Shown here piece by piece: positions 8,044-18,092 of a stretch of DNA of 64,000 nucleotides. The first letter of the stretch is position 1; every line of letters begins with the position of its first letter. The position numbers and the translations under genes are program-made. The stretch is taken from NCBI RefSeq assembly GCF_019857225.1, contig NZ_JAFJSY010000001.1:124001-188000 (forward strand), given 5' to 3'. The notes below the pieces were generated by a model. It saw only the letters and a list, made by a program, of their open reading frames with translations. It did not search any database and was not told where the DNA came from. The stretch comes from Streptomyces plumbidurans. GTDB lineage: Bacteria > Actinomycetota > Actinomycetes > Streptomycetales > Streptomycetaceae.

Positions 8044-10941
8044 GTGCAGATGTTCCCCGCGGCAACACCGTCCGAGATCTCTGAACTGGTCCGCTGCAGT
8101 GCCGTTTTCCTGCCCGGAGACCCGGCCCGCAGCGGCCGGGTCGCTTTCTGGCGACCCGATGGCGACGCCCCTTCGGGCATCGCCTCTGGGTCCGTCGAGG
8201 ACCTGAATGTCGTCCTGCCGTGCGGCGAGGGTGTCGATACGGCACGGGTTGCTGCCGTCCTGCTTCCGGTGCGGGCCGCGTTGCCGGTCCTCACGCGCGC
8301 GCGTACCGATGCGCACGGACACCGAGGAGCCGCCTTCTGGGGTGCGGCCACGGTCCTGGCCCTGCAGTGCGTGGCGCGCGGGCTGCTGCTGCCCGGCCTG
8401 TCCCCCGGTGACCACGACGCGTGGCGGGTCGGCCCCCTGCCCTTGGAGGACATCGAGCGCGTACGCCGATTGGCCGCCGCGATGCCGCCTGAGGCGCACG
8501 CAGTCCCCCTGGACGACGCCGGACCGCCCCGGTTGCCCGATGCGGAGCGGCTGCTGCGCGCCTTCCTGAATGCGGTGGCCGACACCCTCCCGCGCTCCCC
8601 CGCCGCCCCGCTCGTGACGGGCGGGCCCGCCTATGCGGCGCAGAAGCCGCAGCACATGCCCGAGCAGCGCGCGTGGGCCGCCGATGTCGCCGCGGGCCAT
8701 GACGCGGGCGTACGGCTCTCGCTGCGGGTCGAGGTGCCCGGTCTTGCCGATCTGACGCGGGACGCCGCCGCAGTGCCGTTCCGGGCGGTGCTGCAGGTGC
8801 ACAGTGTCAGCGATCCGACGCTGATGGCGGACGCTGCTGACATCTGGGGCGGGTCCTCGGACGGGGGAGGTTCCGGGGACGCAGCCGCTGCATTCGGTCC
8901 ACGCGCGCGTATGGACGCACTGCTGGCGCTGCGCCGCGCCGCCCGGACCTGGCCGCCGCTGGCGCCCCTGCTCTCGGCGAGCGTGCCGGATGCCGTCGAA
9001 CTCGCCGACGAGGAGGTCACCGAACTCCTCGGACACGGTTCCCGGGCGCTGGCCGGGGCCGGAGTCGACGTGCACTGGCCGAAGGAACTGGCCCGCGGGC
9101 TGACCGGCCGCGCGGTGATCGGCCCGCCGGAGGAGGAGCCGTCGGACGAGAAGCCGTCGAGCGGGCGGGCCGTCTCGCAGGCGCCGTCGTTCCTCTCCGC
9201 CGACGCGCTGCTCGCCTTCAACTGGCAGTTCGCGCTGGGCGACCAGCGGCTCACGCGCGAGGAGTTGGACCGACTCGCCGAGGCCAACCGCCCCGTGGTG
9301 CGCCTGCGCGGGCAGTGGGTCCTGGTCGACCCGCAGGAGATGCAGCGCGTCCGTACCCAGCAGGACCGCAAGCTCAGCACCATCGAGGCGCTCGGTGCCG
9401 CGCTGACGGGCTCGGCGGAGATCGACGGGCGCCGGATCGAGGTGGACCCCACGGGGTGGCTGGCGAGCCTCAGGGAGCGGCTCGCGGCCCCGGAGGCACA
9501 GGAGCCGGTCGCACAGCCCGCCGCACTCGCGGCCACGCTGCGCGACTACCAGCGGCGAGGTCTGAGTTGGCTGGCCCGGATGACGTCCCTGGGGCTCGGC
9601 TGCTGTCTGGCCGACGACATGGGGCTTGGCAAGACCATCACGCTGATCGCGCTGCATCTGCACAGGCAGAGCGCTGCCGCGACGGCCGGTCCGACGCTCG
9701 TGGTGTGCCCGACATCCCTGATGGGCAACTGGCAGCGCGAGATCGAGCGGTTCGCGCCCGGCACACCCGTGCGCCGCTTCCATGGGTCTCGGCGCAGCCT
9801 GGAGGGCCTGGCCGACGGGGAGTTCCTGCTCACCACGTACGGGACGATGCGCCTGGACGCGCGCAGGCTCGGCGATGCGCAGTGGGGTATGGTCGTGGCG
9901 GACGAGGCGCAGCACGTCAAGAACCCGTACTCGGCGACCGCGCGGGAGCTGCGGTCGATCGGTGCACGCGCGCGCGTGGCGCTGACCGGCACCCCGGTGG
10001 AGAACAACCTCTCGGAGCTGTGGGCGATCCTCGACTGGACGACCCCGGGGCTGCTGGGCCGGCTCGGCACCTTCCGCGCGCGGTACGCGCAGGCCGTCGA
10101 GGGCGGTCAGGACCCGGCCGCCGCCGAGCGACTCTCCCGGCTGGTGAGCCCGTTCCTGCTGCGGCGCCGCAAGTCGGACCCGGGGATCGCGCCGGAGCTG
10201 CCGCCGAAGACCGAGACGGACCGTGCGGTGTCCCTGACGAAGGAACAGGCGGGGCTGTACGAGGCGGTGGTGCGCGAGACGCTGGCGGAGATCTCCGGCG
10301 CCGACTCCATGGCGCGCCGAGGGCTGGTCATGAAGCTCCTGACGGGGCTGAAGCAGATCTGCAACCACCCGGCGCACTACCTCAAGGAGGAGCGCCCGCG
10401 CATTCCCGGCCGCTCGGGGAAACTGGAGCTGCTGGACGAGCTGCTCGACACCGTCCTCTCCGAGGGGGCGAGCGTTTTGGTCTTCACGCAGTACGTGCGC
10501 ATGGCGCGCATCATCGAGCGTCATCTGACGGCCCGCGGCGTCGGCTCGCAGTTCCTGCACGGAGGGACGCCCGTCGCTGAGCGCGAGGCGATGGTGCGGC
10601 GCTTCCAGGACGGCGAAGTCCCGGTGTTCCTGCTGTCGTTGAAGGCCGCGGGCACGGGTCTGAACCTGACCCGGGCCGAGCATGTCGTGCACTATGACCG
10701 CTGGTGGAACCCCGCGGTCGAGGCGCAGGCCACCGACCGCGCGTACCGCATTGGCCAGACCCGGCCCGTGCAGGTGCATCGGCTGATCGCGGAGGGGACG
10801 GTCGAGGACCGCATCGCCGACATGCTCGGCCGCAAGCAGGAACTGGCAGACGCGGTCCTGGGCATCGGCGAGGCGGCATTCACGGAGCTGACGGACGCCG
10901 AACTGGCCGATCTGGTGGAACTGCGAGGGGGCGGGCGATGA
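8044..10941 (+). CDS. SNF2-family helicase with DUF3670-type N-terminal domain
   Basis: A 965-residue DEAD/DEAH-type SNF2 ATPase. Residues 1 to about 480 form the SNF2 helicase-associated region found in bacterial homologues. The motor follows: Q-like LRDYQRRGLSWLARM, Walker A in DDMGLGKTITLIAL (about 523-536), DEAQ box in VVADEAQHVKNP (about 617-628), ALTGTPVENNL, and the second RecA domain with VLVFTQYVRM and TDRAYRIGQTRPVQVHRLIA. Such proteins translocate on duplex DNA and remodel protein-DNA or RNA polymerase complexes; the bacterial partner is unknown. The GTG at 8044 is preceded by GAGGA; an ATG two codons later is also possible. Its stop overlaps the start of the SWIM gene (ATGA), so the two are translationally coupled. 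Confidence 0.9.
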   Translation: MQMFPAATPSEISELVRCSAVFLPGDPARSGRVAFWRPDGDAPSGIASGSVEDLNVVLPCGEGVDTARVAAVLLPVRAALPVLTRARTDAHGHRGAAFWGAATVLALQCVARGLLLPGLSPGDHDAWRVGPLPLEDIERVRRLAAAMPPEAHAVPLDDAGPPRLPDAERLLRAFLNAVADTLPRSPAAPLVTGGPAYAAQKPQHMPEQRAWAADVAAGHDAGVRLSLRVEVPGLADLTRDAAAVPFRAVLQVHSVSDPTLMADAADIWGGSSDGGGSGDAAAAFGPRARMDALLALRRAARTWPPLAPLLSASVPDAVELADEEVTELLGHGSRALAGAGVDVHWPKELARGLTGRAVIGPPEEEPSDEKPSSGRAVSQAPSFLSADALLAFNWQFALGDQRLTREELDRLAEANRPVVRLRGQWVLVDPQEMQRVRTQQDRKLSTIEALGAALTGSAEIDGRRIEVDPTGWLASLRERLAAPEAQEPVAQPAALAATLRDYQRRGLSWLARMTSLGLGCCLADDMGLGKTITLIALHLHRQSAAATAGPTLVVCPTSLMGNWQREIERFAPGTPVRRFHGSRRSLEGLADGEFLLTTYGTMRLDARRLGDAQWGMVVADEAQHVKNPYSATARELRSIGARARVALTGTPVENNLSELWAILDWTTPGLLGRLGTFRARYAQAVEGGQDPAAAERLSRLVSPFLLRRRKSDPGIAPELPPKTETDRAVSLTKEQAGLYEAVVRETLAEISGADSMARRGLVMKLLTGLKQICNHPAHYLKEERPRIPGRSGKLELLDELLDTVLSEGASVLVFTQYVRMARIIERHLTARGVGSQFLHGGTPVAEREAMVRRFQDGEVPVFLLSLKAAGTGLNLTRAEHVVHYDRWWNPAVEAQATDRAYRIGQTRPVQVHRLIAEGTVEDRIADMLGRKQELADAVLGIGEAAFTELTDAELADLVELRGGGR

Positions 10942-12221
10942 ACCACGAGGACATGGAACGCGATCACCGGGACGTGGAACGCACCTTCGCCGCGCTGCCG
11001 CCCGCGCACGGGCGGGGGTTCGCGGGCACCTGGTGGGGTCAGGCCTGGCTGAAGGCGCTGGAGGACACGGCGCTCGACACACAGCAGCTGAAGGCGGGGC
11101 GCAGGCTCGCGCGCGCGGGAGCCGTGGGCGCGGTTTCCGTGCGCCCGGGGCGGATCACGGCCGTGGTCCAGGGCAGTGATCGCACGGCGCACCGGGCCGA
11201 CGTCCTGCTGGAGGAGCTGGACGGCGAACAGTGGGACCGTTTCCTGGACATGACCGTCGAGCGGGCGGGACACGTCGCGGCGCTGCTGGACCGCGAGATG
11301 CCGCCGTATCTGGTGGAGGACGCGGCGGCCGCGGGCATCGAACTCCTGCCCGGCCTGGGCGATCTGGAGCCGGAGTGCGACTGCGGCGCCTGGGACCACT
11401 GCGGGCACACAGCGGCCCTGTGCTACCAGGTGGCGCGGCTGCTGGACCAGGATCCGTTCGTGCTGCTGATGATGCGCGGGCGTGGCGAACACACCCTGCT
11501 CGACGACCTGCAGGCCCGCAGCACCCGGCGCACCGACGCTTCCTCGGAGCCGGAAGGTGTGGACGCGGTCGAGGCCTACAGGAGCGCCGACATCCTGCCG
11601 CCGCTGCCCCCTCCCCCGGAGCTGCCCCCGGAAGCCGGTACACCGCCGTCCCTGGACACCGAGACGCCGCCCGGGCCGGGCGTCGACCCGGACGCCTTGC
11701 GGCACCTGGCCGCGCAGACCGCAGTGGAGGCCCATCGTCTGCTTGCCAGGGCTCTTCGTTTTGATGCGGAACAGCTGCCTCCCGAAGGGGAGTTGACGGT
11801 CGGACAGGATGCTGTGCGGCTGTCGGCGGGAGGGCCCGGGAGGGCGGTGGCGGACCGGCTGGCCGACGGGTCGGCGCGGGATCGGGAGGGGTTGGCGCGC
11901 GCCACGCGCGCGTGGTGCCTCGGAGGTGCGGCCGCGCTGTCCGTGCTGGAGGAGGAGTGGGCCGTCAGGGGTGAAACGCTCGCACGTGCGCGTGCCGCGC
12001 TGGAGTCCACCTGGGACGAGGACGAACGGCCGTCGCTGAGAGCGAAGGGCAACCGCTGGACGGTCGTCGGCGCCTCAACCCAGCTGCGCCTGGGGCGGGA
12101 CGGGCGGTGGTGGCCGTATCGCAAGGAGCGGGGTCGCTGGATGCCCGCGGGAGCCGCCTGCCAGGACCCGGCGACCGCTCTGGCGTCGATGGAGGCGGTG
12201 GGCGGGGCGGAGCCCGTCTGA
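10938..12221 (+). CDS. SWIM zinc-finger protein
   Basis: A 427-residue protein with a SWIM zinc finger. The metal motif is CDCGAWDHCGHTAALC, fitting C-x-C-x(n)-C-x-H, at about residues 147-162; SWIM domains bind DNA or proteins and often accompany SNF2 ATPases. The N-terminal domain (RGFAGTWWGQAWLKALED) is typical of the bacterial SWIM family. A proline-rich linker (about 218-250) separates a C-terminal region of unknown fold ending in WWPYRKERGRWMPAG. The ATG overlaps the helicase stop by four bases, so production is coupled to the helicase. The gene ends in a 17-bp direct duplication that spans the stop codon (12209-12225 and 12240-12256). Confidence 0.88.
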   Translation: MNHEDMERDHRDVERTFAALPPAHGRGFAGTWWGQAWLKALEDTALDTQQLKAGRRLARAGAVGAVSVRPGRITAVVQGSDRTAHRADVLLEELDGEQWDRFLDMTVERAGHVAALLDREMPPYLVEDAAAAGIELLPGLGDLEPECDCGAWDHCGHTAALCYQVARLLDQDPFVLLMMRGRGEHTLLDDLQARSTRRTDASSEPEGVDAVEAYRSADILPPLPPPPELPPEAGTPPSLDTETPPGPGVDPDALRHLAAQTAVEAHRLLARALRFDAEQLPPEGELTVGQDAVRLSAGGPGRAVADRLADGSARDREGLARATRAWCLGGAAALSVLEEEWAVRGETLARARAALESTWDEDERPSLRAKGNRWTVVGASTQLRLGRDGRWWPYRKERGRWMPAGAACQDPATALASMEAVGGAEPV

Positions 12222-12311
12222 GCCGGGCAGAGCCGGGCAGGAGCCCGTCTGAGCCGTACAGAAGGTGCGGCAGGCTGTTCACGGGCGACCGGCGCCCCAT
12301 CGGGTGGTGGC

Positions 12312-12962
12312 TCAGTCCTGCCCGGTGGGGCGCCGGGCCCAGAACAGGGCGTGTCCCGAGTCGCCCTCGGGCAGGAACTCCTCCCGCTCCACGGTCAGTC
12401 CGGCCTCGCGGATCCAGGCGCGGCTGGTCGCGGCGTCCGCGTGACTCCACCACATCGGCGCCCCACCGCCGAGCCAGTTCGGCTCGGTTCCGGTCCAGGC
12501 GGCGTGTCCAGTGGTGGCCACGAACCAGCCGCCCGGACGCAGCCATTGGGCGATTCTCCGCAGCAGTGGCGGCTGCTCCATCAGCGGAATGTGGATGAGG
12601 GCGTACAGGGAGACGATGGCGTCGAAGGAGGCGGGCTCGAAGGCGGCTGCGGTGGCGTCACCGTGAATGAACTGCGCCTGCGGCACCCGCTCCCGGGCCC
12701 TGCTGATCTGCACCTCGCTGATGTCCATGCCGGTGACCCGGTGACCGGCGGCCACGAGATCCCGCGCGACCGGCACCCCACTTCCGCATCCGATGTCCAG
12801 TACCGCGCTGCCGGCCGGGATCGCCCGGCACAGTTCGCCGAGCAGTACCTGGTACTTGGTGTCGGACCCGTAGGCGTCGTCGTAGAGCCGGGAGACGGCG
12901 TCGTACCCGCGCCGGACGATGTCTTTGGGGTCCTCGGGGTTCTTGGGCTCCTCGGTGTCCAC
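12312..12962 (-). CDS. Class I SAM-dependent methyltransferase
   Basis: About 216 residues; a SAM-binding Rossmann methyltransferase of the Methyltransf_11/25 group. Motif I is AVLDIGCGSGVPVARDL, motif II GHRVTGMDISEVQISRAR, then GDATAAAFEPASFDAIVSLYALIHIP and LRPGGWFVATTG. The start is uncertain: the GTG at 12962 places the N-terminus just before the conserved DIVRRGYDAVSRLY segment. A GTG at 13067 would add 35 mostly basic residues but sits directly against GGAGG with no spacer and would fill the divergent promoter region. The substrate is unknown. It converges on the SWIM gene and diverges from the phytase-like gene. Confidence 0.8.
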   Translation of the reverse strand: MDTEEPKNPEDPKDIVRRGYDAVSRLYDDAYGSDTKYQVLLGELCRAIPAGSAVLDIGCGSGVPVARDLVAAGHRVTGMDISEVQISRARERVPQAQFIHGDATAAAFEPASFDAIVSLYALIHIPLMEQPPLLRRIAQWLRPGGWFVATTGHAAWTGTEPNWLGGGAPMWWSHADAATSRAWIREAGLTVEREEFLPEGDSGHALFWARRPTGQD

Positions 12963-13141
12963 GCTGCGTGAACGTAGCCAGCGGTGGAAGGTCCTTGCGA
13001 ACTGTTTTTTGCCGCTCGGCCTGCTGCGGTAGCCCGTGTGCTCCGAAACCCGACGCCCCGTGTTCACCCTCCGGTGGCGACACGTTCGCCGCAGGGCCCG
13101 AATGTAACCGCTGTCAACACAGTTGCTCCTCAGGAGGCTCG

Positions 13142-14482
13142 ATGTCCCCGCACGCCACCGGTCGGCCGCAGGTCCGGCGCTCCGTCGCAGCCGGCGTTCC
13201 GCTTGCTGTGATCGCGGCCCTTGTCGCGGCCTGTCCGCCCGCCAGTGCGGCGTCGCAGGAGGCGCACGTCGTCCGCACCGCGACGCTCGGCGACATTCCT
13301 CTCGGCGCCTTCAGCAATGCGCTGCTGCCCGGGACGGTGGACGACGACCGGGGCGTCGACCTCGGCGGCATCGGCAGTGACGTCTATCCGGCGGGCCGCA
13401 AGGGCGAGTTCTGGACGGTGACCGACCGCGGCCCCAACGGCCAGATCAAGGTGGACGGCACGAAGCGCCGCACCTTCCCGGTGCCGGGCTTCGATCCGGC
13501 GATCGTGAAGATCCGGGTGTCCGGCGACACCGTGAATGTGCTGGACGCGATCCCGATCACCACCTCGTCGGGCAAGGCCGTCACCGGCCTGTCGAACCAG
13601 GCGAGCCGCGACGAGGCGCCGTACTCCTACGACGCCTCCAAGCCGCTGTCGTACAACCCGAACGGGCTGGACACCGAGGGCATCGTGCGGGCGAAGGACG
13701 GAGGTTTCTGGCTCGTCGACGAGTACGGGCCCTCCTTGGTGCATGTCTCAGCGCGCGGGAGGGTGCTCACGCGTTACGTGCCCGAGGGGCTGAACCTCAC
13801 GGGCACCGACTACCCGGTGGTGGAGGCGCTGCCCGCGATCCTGCTGCACCGGAAGATCAACCGCGGATTCGAGGGGCTCGCCCAACTGCCGGGCGGTGAC
13901 CTGGTGATGGCCCTGCAGAGCCCGCTGTCGCTGCCGGACGAAGATGCGGGCGACGCGTCGCGCACCACGCGTCTGCTGCGTTTCTCGCCGAGGAAGAAGG
14001 CGGTCACCGCCGAGTACGCGTACCGCTTCGACCCGGTGAACGTGGTGGACCCGAGCGAGGACGACACCTCGGAGCTGAAGATCTCCTCGGTGGTCGCCGT
14101 GGGCGGCGACCGGCTGCTCGTGGAGGAGCGCACCGACAGGGCCGCGCGACTGCAGCTGGTGAAGCTGGACCGGCGCGCGAACATCCTCGGTGGCTCATAC
14201 GACGACGACACGACGTCCCCGTCGCTGGAGCAGCTCGAGGACCCGGCGGCCTCGGGCGTGCCGGTGCTGCGCAAGCGGCTGGTCGTCGACCTGGGCAAGG
14301 TCGCGGGGGTGCCCGGGAAGATCGAGGGCATCGCGCGCGTGGACCACGACACGCTCGCCCTCGTCAACGACAACGACTTCGGCATGACGGACGGCGCGGG
14401 CGCGTTCGACGCGCAGGGCCGGCTGGTCGACAGCGGGATCGAGACGACGGTGACGTACGTGCGGCTGCCGCACGGCATCTGA
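13142..14482 (+). CDS. Secreted esterase-like activity of phytase family protein
   Basis: A 446-residue exported beta-propeller-like protein of the phytase-like family (PF13449 group), members of which are seen in phosphate-related and general extracellular roles. The N-terminus has a basic n-region and hydrophobic core ending LVAACPPASAAS; this can be read as a type I site after ASA or as a lipobox (V-A-A-C), so it may be a lipoprotein. Family marks include WTVTDRGPNGQ, DTEGIVRAKDGGFWLVDEYGPS, NRGFEGLAQLPGG and the calcium-propeller-like IEGIARVDHDTLALVNDNDFG near the C-terminus. AGGAGG lies 4 bases before the ATG at 13142. No phosphate regulatory box was identified. Confidence 0.85.
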   Translation: MSPHATGRPQVRRSVAAGVPLAVIAALVAACPPASAASQEAHVVRTATLGDIPLGAFSNALLPGTVDDDRGVDLGGIGSDVYPAGRKGEFWTVTDRGPNGQIKVDGTKRRTFPVPGFDPAIVKIRVSGDTVNVLDAIPITTSSGKAVTGLSNQASRDEAPYSYDASKPLSYNPNGLDTEGIVRAKDGGFWLVDEYGPSLVHVSARGRVLTRYVPEGLNLTGTDYPVVEALPAILLHRKINRGFEGLAQLPGGDLVMALQSPLSLPDEDAGDASRTTRLLRFSPRKKAVTAEYAYRFDPVNVVDPSEDDTSELKISSVVAVGGDRLLVEERTDRAARLQLVKLDRRANILGGSYDDDTTSPSLEQLEDPAASGVPVLRKRLVVDLGKVAGVPGKIEGIARVDHDTLALVNDNDFGMTDGAGAFDAQGRLVDSGIETTVTYVRLPHGI

Positions 14483-14503
14483 CCACCGCGACCGGTCGGG
14501 CGG

Positions 14504-15058
14504 TCACGGCAGTTCGATGTCCCCCAGGGACGGAATGAGTGATTCCAGGCCGCTCGGGATCTCACTGGGCAGTTCGCTGGGCAACTTCGACGGCAGCTCG
14601 CTGGGCAGTCTGCTCGGCAGCTCCGTCGGGATGCTCAGCGACGGCTTGGACGAGGGGCCGGTGCTCGCGCCTCCGGGCCCCTTCTTGTCGGGCGAGTCGT
14701 CGTTCCCGGACGCCATCAGGACGACTACGACCACGGCAGCGATCGCCACGAGGCCGATCAGGGCGAGGACGAGCGGGTTGCGGCGCCTCCTGGGCGGCTG
14801 CGGCGGCTGCGGCGGCTGCGGCGGCTGCGGCGGCTGCGGCGGCTGCGGCGGCTGCGGCGGCTGCGGCGGCTGCCAGTCAGCGTAGGTGGGCGGCTCGTTG
14901 CTTCCCGGCGGAGGGCCGTACCCACCTCCGGTCCCGTAGCCCCCTCCTGCTCCATGGCCGGAGCCGTAGTTGTCGGGAGGCGGTCCGAAGCCGCCGCCCG
15001 GAGGCGGCGTGTCACCCGGCGGCCCGGGCGGCTGAGGCGGTACGGGCGGCATGGCCAT
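14504..15058 (-). CDS. Proline-rich single-pass membrane protein
   Basis: About 184 residues with a clear modular layout. Residues 1-60 are Pro-Gly rich (PPVPPQPPGPPGD, then GGGYG repeats). A run of nine PPQ triplets follows, encoded by nine perfect copies of a 9-bp unit. A basic stop-transfer motif (RRRR) and one membrane helix (PLVLALIGLVAIAAVVVVVLM, about residues 95-115) come next, then a Ser/Pro tail of LPSELPSK-type heptads outside the cell. This matches actinobacterial cytoplasmic proline-rich, type II single-pass proteins; the function is unknown. The ATG at 15056-15058 lacks a strong ribosome site; a second ATG is two codons later. Confidence 0.75.
   Translation of the reverse strand: MAMPPVPPQPPGPPGDTPPPGGGFGPPPDNYGSGHGAGGGYGTGGGYGPPPGSNEPPTYADWQPPQPPQPPQPPQPPQPPQPPQPPQPPRRRRNPLVLALIGLVAIAAVVVVVLMASGNDDSPDKKGPGGASTGPSSKPSLSIPTELPSRLPSELPSKLPSELPSEIPSGLESLIPSLGDIELP
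14793..14873. repeat. Nine tandem copies of a 9-bp unit encoding PPQ
   Basis: Nine exact copies of GGCGGCTGC lie head to tail inside the proline-rich membrane protein gene, read on the minus strand as Pro-Pro-Gln. Exact copies in DNA, not only in protein, indicate recent slippage, so the copy number is likely to vary between strains. Confidence 0.95.
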
Positions 15059-15264
15059 ACCGTCCAGAGTCGCCGCACTCCGGGCAGGAGGCGACCCCCG
15101 TACGGAACTTGATACGGATCCATGGCCTGGACCGCATGATTCCGGAGCATTCCGCACGGAGATCGCTCACGCGCGTGCGCGTGCAGCTCTGTCACGGACA
15201 CCGGGCACGCGCGGGCACCAGGGTGCGTGAACACCGTGCACGCGCGCGTGGACGTCGCTCGGCC

Positions 15265-15280
15265 CACGCACGCGTGCGTG
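15265..15280. terminator. Perfect 16-bp alternating palindrome after xylA
   Basis: CACGCACGCGTGCGTG is a perfect palindrome of alternating purines and pyrimidines, beginning 3 bp after the xylA stop codon. It belongs to a longer alternating tract (about 15165-15283) containing GTGCACGCGCGCGTG. It could end xylA transcription as a hairpin or adopt Z-DNA; the rest of the 225-bp gap to the proline-rich gene holds no gene. Confidence 0.45.
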
Positions 15281-15283
15281 CGT

Positions 15284-16636
<1,353 letters not shown>

Positions 16637-18082
16637 ATGTCAGCAGCCGAGGGTCCGCTCGTCGTCGGCGTGGACACGTCCACCCAGTCCACCAAGGCGC
16701 TCGTCGTCGACGCGGCCACCGGCCAGGTCGTCGCAAGCGGCCAGGCGCCGCACACCGTCTCCTCCGGAGCCGGCCGCGAGAGCGACCCGCGCCAGTGGTG
16801 GGACGCCCTGTGCGAGGCCCTGCACCAGTGCGGCGAGGCCGCGCACGAGGCGTCCGCGGTCTCGATCGGCGGGCAGCAGCACGGCCTCGTCACACTCGAC
16901 GAGCAGGGCGAGCCGGTCCGCCCCGCCCTGCTGTGGAACGACGTGCGCTCGGCGCCGCAGGCCCGCCGCCTGGTCGAGGAGCTGGGCGGCCCCAAGGCCT
17001 GGGCGGAGCGCGCCGGAAGCGTGCCCGGCCCCTCGTTCACGGTCACCAAGTGGGCGTGGCTCGCCGAGAACGAACCGGAGGCGATCCGCGCGACCAAGGC
17101 GGTGCGCCTGCCCCACGACTACCTCACCGAGCGCCTCACGGGGCAGGGCACCACCGACCGCGGGGACGCCTCGGGCACCGGCTGGTGGGCTTCGGGGACG
17201 GAGTCGTACGACGAGGAGACCCTCGCGCATGTGGGCCTGGATCCCGCGCTGCTGCCGCGTGTGGTCCGGCCGGGCGAGGTGGCGGGCACCGTGCGCGACA
17301 TCCACGGCCTGCCGTTCTCCAAGGGCACTCTGGTCGCTCCGGGTACCGGCGACAACGCCGCCGCCGCGATGGGCCTCGGGCTGCGCCCGGGCACCCCGGT
17401 GCTCAGTCTCGGCACCTCGGGCACGGTGTACGCCGTCAGCAAGCGGCGCCCCGCCGACCCGACCGGCACCGTGGCGGGCTTCGCCGACGCCCACGGGGAC
17501 TGGCTGCCCCTGGCCTGCACGCTGAACTGCACGCTCGCCGTCGACCGCGTCGCCACGCTGCTGAACCTGGACCGTGAGGCCGTCGAGCCCACCACCGGCG
17601 TGACCCTCCTGCCGTACCTGGACGGGGAACGCACCCCCAACCTCCCGGACGCCTCCGGTCTGCTGCACGGGCTGCGCCACGACACCACCGGCGGTCAGCT
17701 GCTGCAGGCCGCCTACGACGGCGCCGTGCACTCGCTGCTGGGCGCGCTCGACCTGGTCCTCGACGAGGACGCGGACCGTTCTGTCCCGCTGCTGCTGATC
17801 GGCGGCGGCGCCCGCGGCACGGCCTGGCAGGAGACCGTACGTCGGCTGTCGGGCCGCCCGGTCCAGGTCCCGCAGGCCAAGGAACTGGTCGCGCTCGGCG
17901 CCGCCGCGCAGGCAGCGGGCCTCCTGACCGGCGAGGACCCGGCCGCGGTCGCCCGGCGCTGGAACACGGCCGCCGGCCCGGTGCTGGACGCGGTGGAACG
18001 GGACGAGGAGACGCTGGCGAGGATCGCCGGGGTACTCTCCGACGCGGCCCCGCTGCTGGAGCGGAGCACGGACAGCCATTGA
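16637..18082 (+). CDS. xylB: Xylulokinase
   Basis: A 481-residue FGGY-family kinase that phosphorylates D-xylulose to D-xylulose 5-phosphate, feeding the pentose phosphate pathway. The N-terminal phosphate loop reads VVGVDTSTQSTKALVVDAATG, the sugar-binding segment SIGGQQHGLVTLDEQG is present, the catalytic Asp is in APGTGDNAAAAMG (about residue 238), and the C-terminal ATP domain shows SLGTSGTVYAV and LLIGGGARGTAWQETV. GGGAG precedes the ATG at 16637. It is divergent from xylA and followed after 10 bp by the ROK regulator, so xylB and the regulator form one operon. Confidence 0.96.
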   Translation: MSAAEGPLVVGVDTSTQSTKALVVDAATGQVVASGQAPHTVSSGAGRESDPRQWWDALCEALHQCGEAAHEASAVSIGGQQHGLVTLDEQGEPVRPALLWNDVRSAPQARRLVEELGGPKAWAERAGSVPGPSFTVTKWAWLAENEPEAIRATKAVRLPHDYLTERLTGQGTTDRGDASGTGWWASGTESYDEETLAHVGLDPALLPRVVRPGEVAGTVRDIHGLPFSKGTLVAPGTGDNAAAAMGLGLRPGTPVLSLGTSGTVYAVSKRRPADPTGTVAGFADAHGDWLPLACTLNCTLAVDRVATLLNLDREAVEPTTGVTLLPYLDGERTPNLPDASGLLHGLRHDTTGGQLLQAAYDGAVHSLLGALDLVLDEDADRSVPLLLIGGGARGTAWQETVRRLSGRPVQVPQAKELVALGAAAQAAGLLTGEDPAAVARRWNTAAGPVLDAVERDEETLARIAGVLSDAAPLLERSTDSH

Positions 18083-18092
18083 GGACGGGGGC

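Noticed and set aside
7750..11082. 1110-codon minus-strand open frame across the SNF2 helicase
   Set aside because: It is a high-GC shadow frame; the plus strand carries all helicase motifs in order.
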